Below the pieces are notes generated by a model. It did no database searches. It worked only from the letters and a program-made list of their open reading frames with translations, and was not told the origin of the DNA. This document shows positions 7,507-17,200 of a stretch of 64,000 nt of DNA, one piece after another. The stretch is from Rugosimonospora africana. GTDB lineage: Bacteria > Actinomycetota > Actinomycetes > Mycobacteriales > Micromonosporaceae. Location of the stretch: the NCBI RefSeq assembly GCF_016862975.1, contig NZ_BONZ01000056.1, positions 101,721 through 165,720 of the forward strand, given 5' to 3'. Made by a program: the position numbers and the translations under genes. Every line of letters begins with the position of its first letter. Positions within the stretch are counted from its first letter, which is position 1.

Positions 7507-8829
7507 CTAGAAGATGTGCAGTAGCCGGCCGTACGTGCCGAACTCACCGACGACCACGGGCACGATGGCCAGGACCGCACCCGCCTCGACGCGGTCGGTC
7601 AGCCGGCGCAGCCGCGCGCGGACATGGTCGGGCGGGTCGACGGCGAGCACCAGTACGCAGACGACCGCGCCCGCGGCGGCGACGGCCAGTTGCGCCGGTG
7701 TCGGCGTGCCGGTGGCGCCCAGCCACGCGACGAACAGGGCGGCGAGCACGACACCGGCCGCGCCGATCAGCGCGACCACCTCGCCGACCAGCGGGTACAG
7801 CCGGGCGCGGCTGAGCAGGAGGACCGCGAGCAACCCGGCCAGCGACAGCGTCCACCGATCCGGGTGGCCGGCCAGCGACCAGCCGCTGACCGCGATCGAC
7901 GCGGCCAGCGCGATGGTTGCCAGCGCGAGTCCCCGGTGAGACGCGGCGAGCGCGTCGTACACGTCCCGCCGGGTCACGTCCCCGCCACCGGTGCGCGCGT
8001 CGTCGAGCCGGGTGAGGCCGGCCATCAGCAGTGCCAGCCGGGGCAGGAAGCCGAGCAGTACGACGGCGACCGCGGCCATGACCGCGCTCAACCGGGCGGC
8101 GGGAAGGTGAATGAGCATGCCCGCCCACCACAGCACGGCCAGCAGGACGCCGAACAGGCCACCGAGCCAGCCGCCGCGCCCCAGCGGTGTCGTCGCGCCG
8201 AGCAGCGCCACGAGTATGCCGGCCACCACCGCCAGCAGCAACCAGCGCTGCTCCGCCTGCCATCCGCTGGTGCGGCCGCCGAACCAGGCCGACTGCACGG
8301 CGAGTACGCCGGCGCCGAGCAGCACCACGGTGCCGATCGGCTCGCGTACCTGGGCGAGCGCGGCACCGAGCAGGCATCCGATGGCGGCCGCGACGGCGAG
8401 CCACAGGACGCCGGAGCGGCCCGGTTCGATGGCTCGGATCAGCAGTCCGGCGACGAAGAACAGCACCACCGCGCCGGCCGTCGCGCTCCACCGCCGGGCG
8501 GCCGGGCTCCACCGGAACGACAGCCGGTCCGCGCCCTCCGCGGTCTCCTCGGTGACGTCGTGGATGACCGGAGCGGGCGGGCTGTCCTCGACCGTCACGA
8601 CCCGGAGCACGGCGCCGTCGGCCACTTCGGCCGCGGCCAGGCTCTGCCCGGTCGGCAGCGCGAGCCCGGAACTGGTCACCAGTTGTCGCGGCCGGGGCAC
8701 CCGACCGGACGGCTCGCCGAGCAGGTCGAGCACGTCGGGTATGAGCACCCCGATCGGTTCGTCGGAGGGCAGTACGACATCGGCGCGCCGCCGGCCGCCC
8801 ACCAGCGTCACCCTGCTGTACCGGGCCAC
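7507..8829 (-). CDS. eccD: EccD-like type VII secretion membrane protein
   Basis: The start is GTG 8829 with GGGGAGG close upstream, giving 440 residues opening MARYSRVTLVGGRRRADVVL. Residues 1-85 resemble the ubiquitin-like cytoplasmic domain of EccD (LPSDEPIGVLIPDVLDLLGE). From about residue 115 the protein is almost entirely hydrophobic, with about 11 predicted transmembrane helices (for example AVVLFFVAGLLI and LAVAAAIGCLLGAALA). This is the EccD layout: the membrane channel subunit of ESX secretion systems. It is followed by the MinD-like gene and preceded by a small membrane protein gene. Sequence similarity outside the topology was not tested. Confidence 0.85.
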   Translation of the reverse strand: MARYSRVTLVGGRRRADVVLPSDEPIGVLIPDVLDLLGEPSGRVPRPRQLVTSSGLALPTGQSLAAAEVADGAVLRVVTVEDSPPAPVIHDVTEETAEGADRLSFRWSPAARRWSATAGAVVLFFVAGLLIRAIEPGRSGVLWLAVAAAIGCLLGAALAQVREPIGTVVLLGAGVLAVQSAWFGGRTSGWQAEQRWLLLAVVAGILVALLGATTPLGRGGWLGGLFGVLLAVLWWAGMLIHLPAARLSAVMAAVAVVLLGFLPRLALLMAGLTRLDDARTGGGDVTRRDVYDALAASHRGLALATIALAASIAVSGWSLAGHPDRWTLSLAGLLAVLLLSRARLYPLVGEVVALIGAAGVVLAALFVAWLGATGTPTPAQLAVAAAGAVVCVLVLAVDPPDHVRARLRRLTDRVEAGAVLAIVPVVVGEFGTYGRLLHIF

Positions 8830-8884
8830 GGCGCCTCCCCTGCGCGTACTGCGTGCGGGGCGCCCCGTCGCGTGGGTGCGCCCG

Positions 8885-9160
8885 CTATCGGTCCGGCGTA
8901 TGGATGATCGCCGGAGCGGATTTGTTCTGCTGGTTCTGTTTCGCGATCTGCTGGCGGATCGACGAGTATCCGACGCATCCGGCCGCCACCACACCAGCGA
9001 TGACGATGCTGGCGATCACCTTGCCGGCGTTTTCCTCGTAGGACCGGCGGCTGGCCAGTGCACCGAACAACATCGCGTCCCGCATCCGTCGGCGGCGGAC
9101 CGCCACGGATTCCAGAAGTTCGCTGTCGAAGTCGCGCGCCACGCCGGCCACCGTAGCCAT
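8885..9160 (-). CDS. Small single-pass membrane protein of the secretion locus
   Basis: The protein has 91 residues from the ATG at 9160; a TTG at 9178 is an alternative start. It contains FDSELLESVAVRRRRMRDAM, a basic amphipathic segment, followed by one transmembrane helix (VIASIVIAGVVAAGCVGYSS) and a short polar tail. No enzymatic motif is present. It sits between DUF6177 and EccD on the same strand, with short gaps on both sides, so it is probably co-transcribed with them. It could be an accessory subunit of the secretion channel, but the family is unrecognised. Confidence 0.7.
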   Translation of the reverse strand: MATVAGVARDFDSELLESVAVRRRRMRDAMLFGALASRRSYEENAGKVIASIVIAGVVAAGCVGYSSIRQQIAKQNQQNKSAPAIIHTPDR

Positions 9161-9205
9161 CCGGGGACGGACAGGCAACGCCCGCGGCTCGCGCCGTCGT
9201 GCCGG

Positions 9206-10192
9206 TCACGGTACCGGCAGCGGCACGTCGGCGCGCAACGCCCCGGCGAGGGCGGTCAGCGAGTTCCAACCGTCGGGCAGGTCATACCAGGCCGTCCCGC
9301 GGTGCCGCGGGCCGATCGGCCGGGCGCCCTCCAAGCTCAACGCCTCGGAAGCGCTCAGGTCGCCGCGTGCCGCCGGGCCGACGGCCAGGCCGGTCGGGAT
9401 GCCCGCGCCGTCGGCCGGGCCGTCCGAGGCCGGAAGGGTCAGGTCTTCGCGTCCCGGCCGCAGTACCGCGAAAAACAGCGCGAGGTCGTGCTCGCGGGCC
9501 AGCGTGTCGGCGAGCGCCGGCAGCACGGACAGCGGTGGCTCCTCGCCGGCCGGGTACCCGACGACGAGAACCGCCGACTGCGCCGGAGCGGCTTGCGCGT
9601 CGGTGACTTGAAGGATGCCGATGGCCGGCCGCGCGCCGCCGCCGACGAAAGTCACCTGAGTCGGCCGCGGTGCGCGATCGATGACCAGTTCGGTCAGCTC
9701 CTCGGGCTGCCACGGCTGGGTCACCGGTTCGGCGGGGCCCCACCCGAGCGGTGGTTTACCGGTCAGCGTCCGGCACGCGGCCTCGACGCCGAGCCCGAAG
9801 GTGGCCGGCTGGCGCTCGTGGCGCAGTTCGATGGTGAGCCACAGTTGCCGGCCGATCTCCCCGCCCCGCTCCGTGCTGTCGGTGACTCCGGCGCCAGCGG
9901 GGGTACCGGCTTCGACGAAGGTGTCGTCGTCCCAGCGCAACCCAGCGCCGCTCGCGCCGTCGACATAACCGCGGCCGGGCGCGTGCACCACCCAGCGGTG
10001 CTGGCCGAGCAGCGCCATCCGCAACGGGACCGTGAGGCGGCTCGTCGCCGGCGTCACGAGTTGGACGCCCAGCCCCAGGTCGGCGGCCTCGATGAAAGCG
10101 TCGACGAGGCCCGGCCACAGACCGACCACCGGCCGGTCCTGGAGCAGGACGGCGGTCCTGTCGGTGAGGATGTCGACGACTGGCCAGGCCAC
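9206..10192 (-). CDS. DUF6177 family protein
   Basis: A 328-residue protein opening MAWPVVDILTDRTAVLLQDR, followed by LWPGLVDAFIEAADLGLGVQ and, near the middle, TKPP-like proline patches and VTQPWQPEELTELVID. These fit the DUF6177 family, found near ESX-type genes in actinobacteria. No membrane helix or signal peptide is seen, so it should be cytoplasmic. Its role is unknown; a substrate-chaperone or regulatory function would fit its position as the first gene of the leftward arm, divergent from the three small secreted-type proteins. Confidence 0.75.
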   Translation of the reverse strand: MAWPVVDILTDRTAVLLQDRPVVGLWPGLVDAFIEAADLGLGVQLVTPATSRLTVPLRMALLGQHRWVVHAPGRGYVDGASGAGLRWDDDTFVEAGTPAGAGVTDSTERGGEIGRQLWLTIELRHERQPATFGLGVEAACRTLTGKPPLGWGPAEPVTQPWQPEELTELVIDRAPRPTQVTFVGGGARPAIGILQVTDAQAAPAQSAVLVVGYPAGEEPPLSVLPALADTLAREHDLALFFAVLRPGREDLTLPASDGPADGAGIPTGLAVGPAARGDLSASEALSLEGARPIGPRHRGTAWYDLPDGWNSLTALAGALRADVPLPVP

Positions 10193-10445
10193 CGGGCGAT
10201 GGTAAGTGCGGCGCCGAGCCGCCGCAACGCGATCGGTTGCTGTTCAACGGTTCTGGCTACCGCGCTGGTTGTAGCTCCGTGCGACATACCACGCTGGTTG
10301 TAGGCGAACCTCCATCCAGTGTTCGACGCATTTCCGGGGAAGCGCGCATAACGTGTTGCGGTCGGGGGTCGCGTTTCGCGTGCCCGGAGACGAGTAAGTG
10401 TGACGGCCCGGTCCCGATCGGGCCGGCTGATCGGGAGGTCGGTAA
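10193..10445. promoter_or_regulatory. Divergent control region of the secretion locus
   Basis: This 253-bp gap holds the promoters for both arms. Two 17-bp direct repeats, TACCrCGCTGGTTGTAG, lie at 10258-10274 and 10287-10303 (start-to-start 29 bp, one mismatch) and look like tandem regulator sites. A hairpin, CGGCCCG (10404-10410) with CGGGCCG (10419-10425), lies in the leader of the rightward arm just before the Shine-Dalgarno GGGAGG. The region is clearly less GC-rich than the genes around it. No regulator gene is encoded in the locus itself. Confidence 0.5.
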
Positions 10446-10781
10446 ATGCGGTTTGACATGGGCAGCCAGACGCTGCCGACGTTGATCAACCGTACCGATG
10501 GATCGCATCAGGATCTGGGTGCGTTGATCCGGGCGTTGATTGCGGCGGCGGAGCCGCTGGAGGGGAAGTTCAACGGGTCCGGCAAGTCCGCGTTCGACGG
10601 GTTCAAGGCACGGGCGGATCAGATCAGCGCCGACCTGCGGTCCGCGCTGGCGTCGATCCTCGGTGGCCAGCAGGGCATGAACGTGTCCTTTGTGGACGGC
10701 GACCAGTCGATGTCCGACAACGCGCAGCACAGCCAGGGCGCGTCGAACTTCGAGGCCGCCAGTTTCCGGATGTCGGCCTGA
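10446..10781 (+). CDS. Small ESX/WXG100-like protein 1
   Basis: A 111-residue protein from ATG 10446 with GGGAGGT upstream. It is helical, with a helix-turn-helix hairpin layout: residues 15-40 (DGSHQDLGALIRALIAAAEP), a FNGSGKSAFDGF turn in place of the WxG motif, then a second helix (KARADQISADLRSALASILG). The C-terminus is polar. The pattern fits WXG100 superfamily proteins, secreted as dimers by type VII systems. It is the first of three small genes ahead of the large substrate. No classical YxxxD/E export tag is seen at its end; a partner protein may supply the signal. Confidence 0.75.
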   Translation: MRFDMGSQTLPTLINRTDGSHQDLGALIRALIAAAEPLEGKFNGSGKSAFDGFKARADQISADLRSALASILGGQQGMNVSFVDGDQSMSDNAQHSQGASNFEAASFRMSA

Positions 10782-10797
10782 GGAACGGGAGACCACG

Positions 10798-11103
10798 ATG
10801 GGCACGATGGATCGGTTGAGTTACGACACCGGGGCTTCCGCTGAGGCGCAGGGCAATATTCAGACCGTGGTGGCCCGGCTGGAAGCGGTCATCAACGACC
10901 GCGACCAGGCGGTGAAGTCGGCGATGGCGGACTTCTTCGCGGATGGTGTCTCGGACCTGTACCACGACAAAGAGGTCCGCTGGAACAACGCGGCGAACGA
11001 GGTGCGCAGCATCATCACCCTGGTGAAGAAGACGTTGCTGGACAACGACGCCACCGCATCTCAGGCGCAGTCCCGCGCTCGGGCAGCGGTCAGCGCCATC
11101 TGA
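10798..11103 (+). CDS. Small ESX-like protein 2 (pore-forming ESAT-6 family type)
   Basis: A 101-residue protein from ATG 10798, 16 bp after the previous stop, with GGGAG upstream. Residues 10-50 form one helix (AQGNIQTVVARLEAVINDRD), then a turn with KEVRWNNAANEVRSI, where the WNN is the counterpart of WxG, and a second helix to the end. It resembles the family named in databases as pore-forming ESAT-6. It probably forms a heterodimer with the neighbour at 10446 or 11145. Membrane-disrupting activity is a family-name inference, not visible in the sequence. Confidence 0.8.
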   Translation: MGTMDRLSYDTGASAEAQGNIQTVVARLEAVINDRDQAVKSAMADFFADGVSDLYHDKEVRWNNAANEVRSIITLVKKTLLDNDATASQAQSRARAAVSAI

Positions 11104-11144
11104 CCGGTCGGACCGCGGCCGGTCGCATTCGGCGGGAGGATTCC

Positions 11145-11531
11145 GTGACCAAATACAACATCGATCCGCAGGGCATCAACGGCGTGCTGAAGAACGTCAA
11201 CGGGGTCCTGAAGGGCGAACTCACGAAGGCTCGGCAGTCGACGTACGACGCCTTGGATGAGGCGGTGCTGGCGTTCCCCGACGGGGGATCGCCGGTCGAG
11301 CAGGCACTGCGGGTCGCCCAGGCGCGGGCGGTGATGGCGGTCAACGCGGTGAGTTCGGAGACCGGTTTCATCGTGTCGGTGGCTGTCGACGCGGCGACCG
11401 AATACCTGAAGGCCGACGACAGGATGGCCGCCGGGGCCAAGCACCGCGAGGCGGCGGCGCGGGATGTCGACGCGTTCAGCGCCCAGCCCGGGATCGAGGC
11501 CAAGACTCACCAACTCGATCTGCAATCCTGA
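11145..11531 (+). CDS. DUF6507-like small protein 3 of the secretion locus
   Basis: A 128-residue protein from GTG 11145 with GGGAGGA upstream. It opens MTKYNIDPQGINGVLKNVNG and is mostly helical, with VEQALRVAQARAVMAVNAV and YLKADDRMAAGAKHREAAAR. It fits DUF6507, another small family seen in ESX-type clusters and compatible with a WXG-like hairpin. It is the third of three consecutive small genes and lies 29 bp before the large putative substrate. It may be its chaperone or secretion partner. No catalytic motif is present. Confidence 0.7.
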   Translation: MTKYNIDPQGINGVLKNVNGVLKGELTKARQSTYDALDEAVLAFPDGGSPVEQALRVAQARAVMAVNAVSSETGFIVSVAVDAATEYLKADDRMAAGAKHREAAARDVDAFSAQPGIEAKTHQLDLQS

Positions 11532-11560
11532 GCGACCGCTGATAGGGGAAGGCGACGTCG

Positions 11561-14242
11561 ATGTCGTACGGCAACGGAAGCGAAGCCGACTGGCGCTCGT
11601 ACTCCGACGCGTACAACCCGAGCGACGGGTTGATCGATCCCGGCAGGATCCCGAAGATTCCGATCGACGTGGGCGCCATGCAGGCCGCCGGCAGCAGGAT
11701 CAAGTCGGCCGGGATCAAGGTGCACGGTGCTGGAGCTTCCGTCGACCGGACCTGGCAGCAACTCGGTCACTCGTACCGCGCGCCCGAGACACCGCAGTTG
11801 TTGAGCGGCTCGTCGCTGGTCGTACGCAAGGCAGACGGCGTGCAGAGCCGCCTCAACACCATCGGCGACGCGGTCTGGCACTTCGCCGCCGAAATGCAGG
11901 GGCTCAACGCACAGCTGGACGGCCTGCGCGCCCAGGCGACGACGTTCGTCGCGTGGGCCAGGGCCAGGGGTCCGGCCGCATGGCCGGAGGCGAGCTACCA
12001 GACCGGCGGACTGGGACACATGCCCGGCCGGGACTACAACGACCTGCTCGCCAAGAAGGTCGCCGGCGTGCTGAGCCACGTCAGGCAGATCGAGCAGGAG
12101 TACGCGGGTCAGATCGGTACCGCCTTCGACACGACGTTCGACCCGCCGCCGGGCAAGCCCCGGCCGTTCCACAGCCGTACCGAGGCCGAGGACGCTCACG
12201 CGGCGGTTCCGAGCAACTGGCGTGACCTCGACCTGGCGGGCGTCGCGCTCCCCTGGGGCGGCTCGAAGTCCGACGCGGTGGACCAGTTCGTCGACGGTAT
12301 CGGCGACAGTGTCCTGAGTACGGTTCTGGCGCTGCCCGGACTTGTCGGTCTCGGCCTCAACCAGTCGGGTCGCTTCGGGTGGAGCCTGGGGACGCTGAAG
12401 AACTCCTGGCTCGGGCTGGGCCGCATGTCGATGGCCACGAATCCCCTCACCTGGGCGGCGCCCTCACAGGCGGCGGCGAACTGGAAGACGATGGCCACGG
12501 CGTTCAACGGGCTGATCGGCAAGGACGCCAACGGCAACTGGGGACCCAGGGGCGCCGGGCGGCTGGTCGGGAACGTCGGTGCGCTGCTGATCCCCGGAGC
12601 CGATGACCTCGCGGTCGGTGCGATGGCGGACAAGGGCGCCGCCATGGCCGAGCGAGGCGGAATGTGGGGCGCGGCCGGGCGGGCGATGCAGGCACCGAAG
12701 TGGATCACCACCGGTGGCTGGGCCGGCCTGGACGTACGGGCGGTACGCGCGGGCTTCGACGACAGCACCCTGCTCGGGCGGGCACTGCGAGCGCCCGGCA
12801 ACGGGTGGCACCTGCCATCGGTACCGGAGGGGGAAGTCGCGACGCGGGCCGGCCATCGGGCCATGCCGCACGTCCCGGGCCTGGACCGGCAACCGGAGCG
12901 GGATTTCGACGCCGACCTGAGCCGGGTCACCGCCGCCCACGCCAGCGCGGCCGACGCCGCGCACGATGCGGCCAGCGCGAAGCTGACCGCGCACGGCCAG
13001 GACGCGGCTCGCCAACGCGACCTGATCTGGGAGAAAGCCAAAGCCGACGCCGCCGGCAAACCGGCCGCGGAACAGACGCGGATCTTCAAGGACGCCACCC
13101 AGCAGATCAAACAGCTGTCGGACCACACGTCACGGATCACCTCGGCCCTCGGTAGGGACAGCGACAACCGCTTCTCGGCCCTCGACAACCGGTTCTACGA
13201 CGACCTCGACGCGTTGCGCGGCAACGCGGGCCTGCCGCCGGTCCCGGGTCACCACCCGATCGCGCTGCCGGACGCCGAGCAGAGCATCCGCGACCGGCTG
13301 ATGGCCGCGGGCCTGAACGAGCACGCGGCCACCGCGGGTGCGCACGAGCTTCAGGACCTCTCCCGAGCCCAGAAGCCGCTCGCCGACTGGACCGCGGACC
13401 AGAAGGCGCTGCTGGCCAGCTACCTGCGAGACGGTCCACAGGTCACCCCGGACACCGAGCTGTCCAAGGTGCTGGGCCCCAAGGAGGTGCAGGACTTCCT
13501 CGCCAACCACAAGGGCACCGTGGGCGGGTTCGTGACCCAGGATCCGTTCGTGCGGGACGCGGTACGGCCGGTCGACCGGGTCGACGCGTTGGCCCTGGAC
13601 TACCACTTCCGGCAGGAGTGGGCCCGGCAGGAATCACTGCGGCAGAAGGCATACTGGCTGACCCACCGCGGGCACGCGCAGCCGTTCGGGCCGCCGCTGC
13701 ACGGGTACGGCGAGGTGGTCTTCCGTACCCACCCCGACGACCTGGACCGCTACGTCATCCCGGTCAGCGGCCACACCGAGAGCGCGCTCAAGGACTCCGG
13801 TGCCGACCTCACCGGCGCTCACCTCAAGGTGCACGACGCACCCGCCCCGTACACCGGTGTCGGCCTGACCGGCGGCGGGGTGCCGGAGTACATCGCTACC
13901 GGCGCGCGCATCAGCGACGGCACGATGTACTGGTACCAGCCGACCCGAGACGGCGGCGTCACCCGGTTCGCCCTCGGCACGTTCCACGACGGCAAGTGGT
14001 ACGCCAACCCCGGTGTCGCCGAGGAACACCTGAAGGTCGGCGTAAACGGCCAGCCGGCGTCCGGGCGGTACCCGTGGTCGACCACGACCCGCGACGCCTG
14101 GTCACAGCTGCCAGAGGGCCTGCGGGAGTGGGTCAGCGGCGACTTCGCCTGGGACCTGGGCACCTCGCAACCCGCGCCCCCCAACCCGCCACAGCACCAC
14201 AACGATCCCTTGTCCGACTACACCGAAGTGCCGACCGGCTGA
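11561..14242 (+). CDS. Large putative type VII secretion substrate, unknown C-terminal domain
   Basis: An 893-residue protein. The N-terminal 150 residues are helical and ESX-like (IPIDVGAMQAAGSRIKSAGI, then RLNTIGDAVWHFAAEMQGLN). A Gly/Ala-rich hydrophobic middle (about 240-380; DSVLSTVLALPGLVGLGLNQ and RLVGNVGALLIPGADDLAVG) resembles the pre-toxin or linker part of polymorphic toxins. Residues about 445-530 are an Ala/Lys/Gln-rich coiled coil. The last 190 residues are aromatic-rich (VFRTHPDDLDRYVIPVSG, GTMYWYQPTRDGG, YPWSTTTRDAWSQLPEGLRE) and match no family I recognise. There is no Sec signal. It is placed between the small ESX-like genes and eccC, the usual site of an effector. No obvious immunity gene follows. 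Confidence 0.7.
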   Translation: MSYGNGSEADWRSYSDAYNPSDGLIDPGRIPKIPIDVGAMQAAGSRIKSAGIKVHGAGASVDRTWQQLGHSYRAPETPQLLSGSSLVVRKADGVQSRLNTIGDAVWHFAAEMQGLNAQLDGLRAQATTFVAWARARGPAAWPEASYQTGGLGHMPGRDYNDLLAKKVAGVLSHVRQIEQEYAGQIGTAFDTTFDPPPGKPRPFHSRTEAEDAHAAVPSNWRDLDLAGVALPWGGSKSDAVDQFVDGIGDSVLSTVLALPGLVGLGLNQSGRFGWSLGTLKNSWLGLGRMSMATNPLTWAAPSQAAANWKTMATAFNGLIGKDANGNWGPRGAGRLVGNVGALLIPGADDLAVGAMADKGAAMAERGGMWGAAGRAMQAPKWITTGGWAGLDVRAVRAGFDDSTLLGRALRAPGNGWHLPSVPEGEVATRAGHRAMPHVPGLDRQPERDFDADLSRVTAAHASAADAAHDAASAKLTAHGQDAARQRDLIWEKAKADAAGKPAAEQTRIFKDATQQIKQLSDHTSRITSALGRDSDNRFSALDNRFYDDLDALRGNAGLPPVPGHHPIALPDAEQSIRDRLMAAGLNEHAATAGAHELQDLSRAQKPLADWTADQKALLASYLRDGPQVTPDTELSKVLGPKEVQDFLANHKGTVGGFVTQDPFVRDAVRPVDRVDALALDYHFRQEWARQESLRQKAYWLTHRGHAQPFGPPLHGYGEVVFRTHPDDLDRYVIPVSGHTESALKDSGADLTGAHLKVHDAPAPYTGVGLTGGGVPEYIATGARISDGTMYWYQPTRDGGVTRFALGTFHDGKWYANPGVAEEHLKVGVNGQPASGRYPWSTTTRDAWSQLPEGLREWVSGDFAWDLGTSQPAPPNPPQHHNDPLSDYTEVPTG

Positions 14243-14245
14243 CGT

Positions 14246-17200
14246 ATGGCGACAAGTGTGGTCCATCGGCCGGCGCGCGCGATCCGCCCGCCGGCCGATC
14301 CGTCGCCTCGCGCGGTCGAGGCGCCGCCGACCCTGCCCGAGGGCAAGGCGGCGTCGAGCCTCATGATGATGCTGCCGGCGGTCGGCGTCACCGGGTCCAT
14401 GTCGATGATGCTGTTCACCCGCGGCAGCGGGTTCGTGCTCATCGGCGCGCTGGTCCTGGTGCTCGCGCTCGCCGCCGGCGCCATGCTGATGCTGTCCCAG
14501 CGCGGGCAGGCGCTGCGCAAGCGGCGCCAGCAGCGCGAGCGATACCTCGACTATCTTCAGGAACTGCGCGAGGAACTGGCCGAGCGGGAGAAGACCGAGC
14601 GGGCGCAGGCGCGGCTGCTCAACCCGTCCGCCGAGGCGCTGGTGGAACTGGTCCGCGATCCGGCGCGGCTGTGGGAGCGGCGCCGCCTCGACCGGGATTT
14701 CCTGGCGGTACGGGTCGGTGTGGGTACGATGCCGGCGCAGGCGCTCGACCTGCCCGATCAGGGTACGGCGCTGAACCCGACCGACCCGTTCATGCTCGCC
14801 GAGGCGCGTGCCGTGCTGCGCCGGTTCCGCCACGCACCGGGCATGCCGCTGGTCGTACCGCTGGACCGTGCCGGCGACGTGAGCATCGTCGGCCCCCGCG
14901 ACGCGGTGCTGGCCACCGCGCAGGCCATCATCACGCAGGCCGCGGCCTGCCACGCCCCGGAGGATCTGGCGCTGGCCGTGGCGCACTCCGCCGACCGCGA
15001 GCCCGACTGGCGCTGGGTCAAGTGGCTGCCTCACGTGCTGGACGCGGATACCCGGGACAGGCCGGCACCGGTACGGCGGATCGCGTCGAGCGTGGACTCG
15101 CTGCGCATGCTGCTGCACGGCGAGCTGAGCAACCGGGCCGCGTACGCCACCGAACTGCGCCGCGGAGTCTCCGACCGGCGCGGCATCGCCCTGCTGCACC
15201 GGCTGCTCGTCGTGCACGACACGTACGGCGGGGTGGCCAGCGGGTTGAACCTGGCCGACCTGGACGTATCCGCCGCCGACCTCGGCGTCTCCGTGCTCCA
15301 CCTGGTGGCCGACCGCCTCCAGGAGCCGGACGACGTGGCGGTGCGCATCACGGTCGGCGGCCGGGACATCACGGTCGAGGACCTGCGCGGGGCTGCGACT
15401 GTCTACTCGGGACAGATCGATCCGGTCAGCCCCGGCCTGGCCGAGGGGCTGGCCCGGACGCTCTCGCCGCTGCGCCTGTCCCCGGAGTCGATCGAGGAGA
15501 CGCCGCACGCCGGTGCGGTCGACGTGCCGACGCTGCTCGGCATCGACGAGCCGACCGCGTTGGACACCCGGCGGCTGTGGGCCGATCGCGGCGCACGGGC
15601 GTTCCTGCGCACGCCGATCGGGCTGGACGACGCCGGGGCCCCGCTGTATCTCGACCTCAAGGAGTCGGCCGACCTCGGGATGGGGCCGCACGGGCTGTGC
15701 GTGGGAGCGACCGGTTCGGGGAAGAGCGAGCTGCTGCGTACCCTCGTGCTCTCACTCGCCGCGACGCACCCGCCGGAGCAGTTGGCGATGGCGCTCATCG
15801 ACTACAAGGGTGGCGCCACCTTCGCGCCGTTCGAGGATCTGCCGCATGTGGCCGGCGTCATCACCAACCTGGAAGATGACGCCGGGCTCATCGAGCGCGC
15901 GTACGCCAGCCTCGACGGCGAGGTGAAGCGGCGGCAGCAGGTGCTGCGTGAGGCCGGCCACGTCGCGAAGATCGCGGACTACGCGGTGCTGCGCGAGCAG
16001 CGGCCGGAGCTGGCGCCTCTGCCGTACCTGTTGGTCATCATCGACGAGTTCGGTGAGCTGCTCACCGCCCGGCCAGACTTCATCGAGCTGTTCCTGACGA
16101 TCGGCCGGATCGGACGCAGCATCGGGGTCCATCTGCTGCTGTCCAGCCAGCGCATCGAGGGCGGCAAGCTCAAGGGCCTGGACGCGTACCTGTCGTACCG
16201 GCTGGGCCTGCGCACGTTCTCCGAGGCGGAAAGCCGTACCGTGCTGGAGACGCCGGACGCGTTCCACCTGCCGCCGTTGCCCGGCTTCGGCTACCTCAAG
16301 GTGGACACCACCATCTACCAGCGGTTCAAGGCGGCGTACGTGTCCGGACGGCTGCGCGCTCCGGAGGACCGGGCGTCCGCGGCCGAGGCGGACAATCAGC
16401 CCCTGGTGGCGCCGTACGAGCAGTACAACGCGCCGGCCACCGCGCCGGAGGACACCTCGGTGATGGCGGAGCGGGTGGTCGGCGAGACGCTGCTCAGCGT
16501 CATGGTGGGTCAGCTGGCCGCGGCCGCGTCCCGGGTACACCAGATCTGGCTGCCCCCGATCCCGGTGGCGTTGACCCTCGACCAGGTCGCCGGGCCGGCC
16601 GACCTGCGTGCCGGCGGGTACCGCCTGCAGCTCGCGCCGGGCGCCATGCGGGTACCCCTCGGGCTCATCGACGACCCGGCCCGGCAGCGCCAGGGACCGT
16701 GGGTGCTCGACCTCACCGAGGCCGGCGGGCACCTGGCAATCATCGGTGGCCCGCAGTCCGGCAAGACGACCCTGCTGCGTACCCTCGTCGCCTCGCTCGC
16801 TCTCACCCACACGCCGCACGACGTCGCGGTGTACGGCATCGACCTGGTCGGTTCGGGGCTGACCGCGCTGGCCGGCTTCCCGCACGTTGGCGGGGTGGCC
16901 GGACGGACCGACCGGGAACGGATCCGCCGCACCATCGAAGAGGTGCGGATGATGCTCGAACACCGTGAGCACCTGTGCCGGCAGGCCGGTGTCGACTCGG
17001 TCGAGCAACTGCGCGCCGCGCACCGCGAAGGGGAGCTGTCCGGCCTGGCCAGCGCCGACGTGGTTCTGGTCATCGACGGGTTCGGCGCGGTACGCAGCGA
17101 CTTCGAGGACCTCGAGCCGTTGCTGGCGGACATCCTCCAGCGTGGCGGCGGGTTCGGCGTACACGTGGTCGCGTCGATGCTGCGCTGGAACGACGTACGG

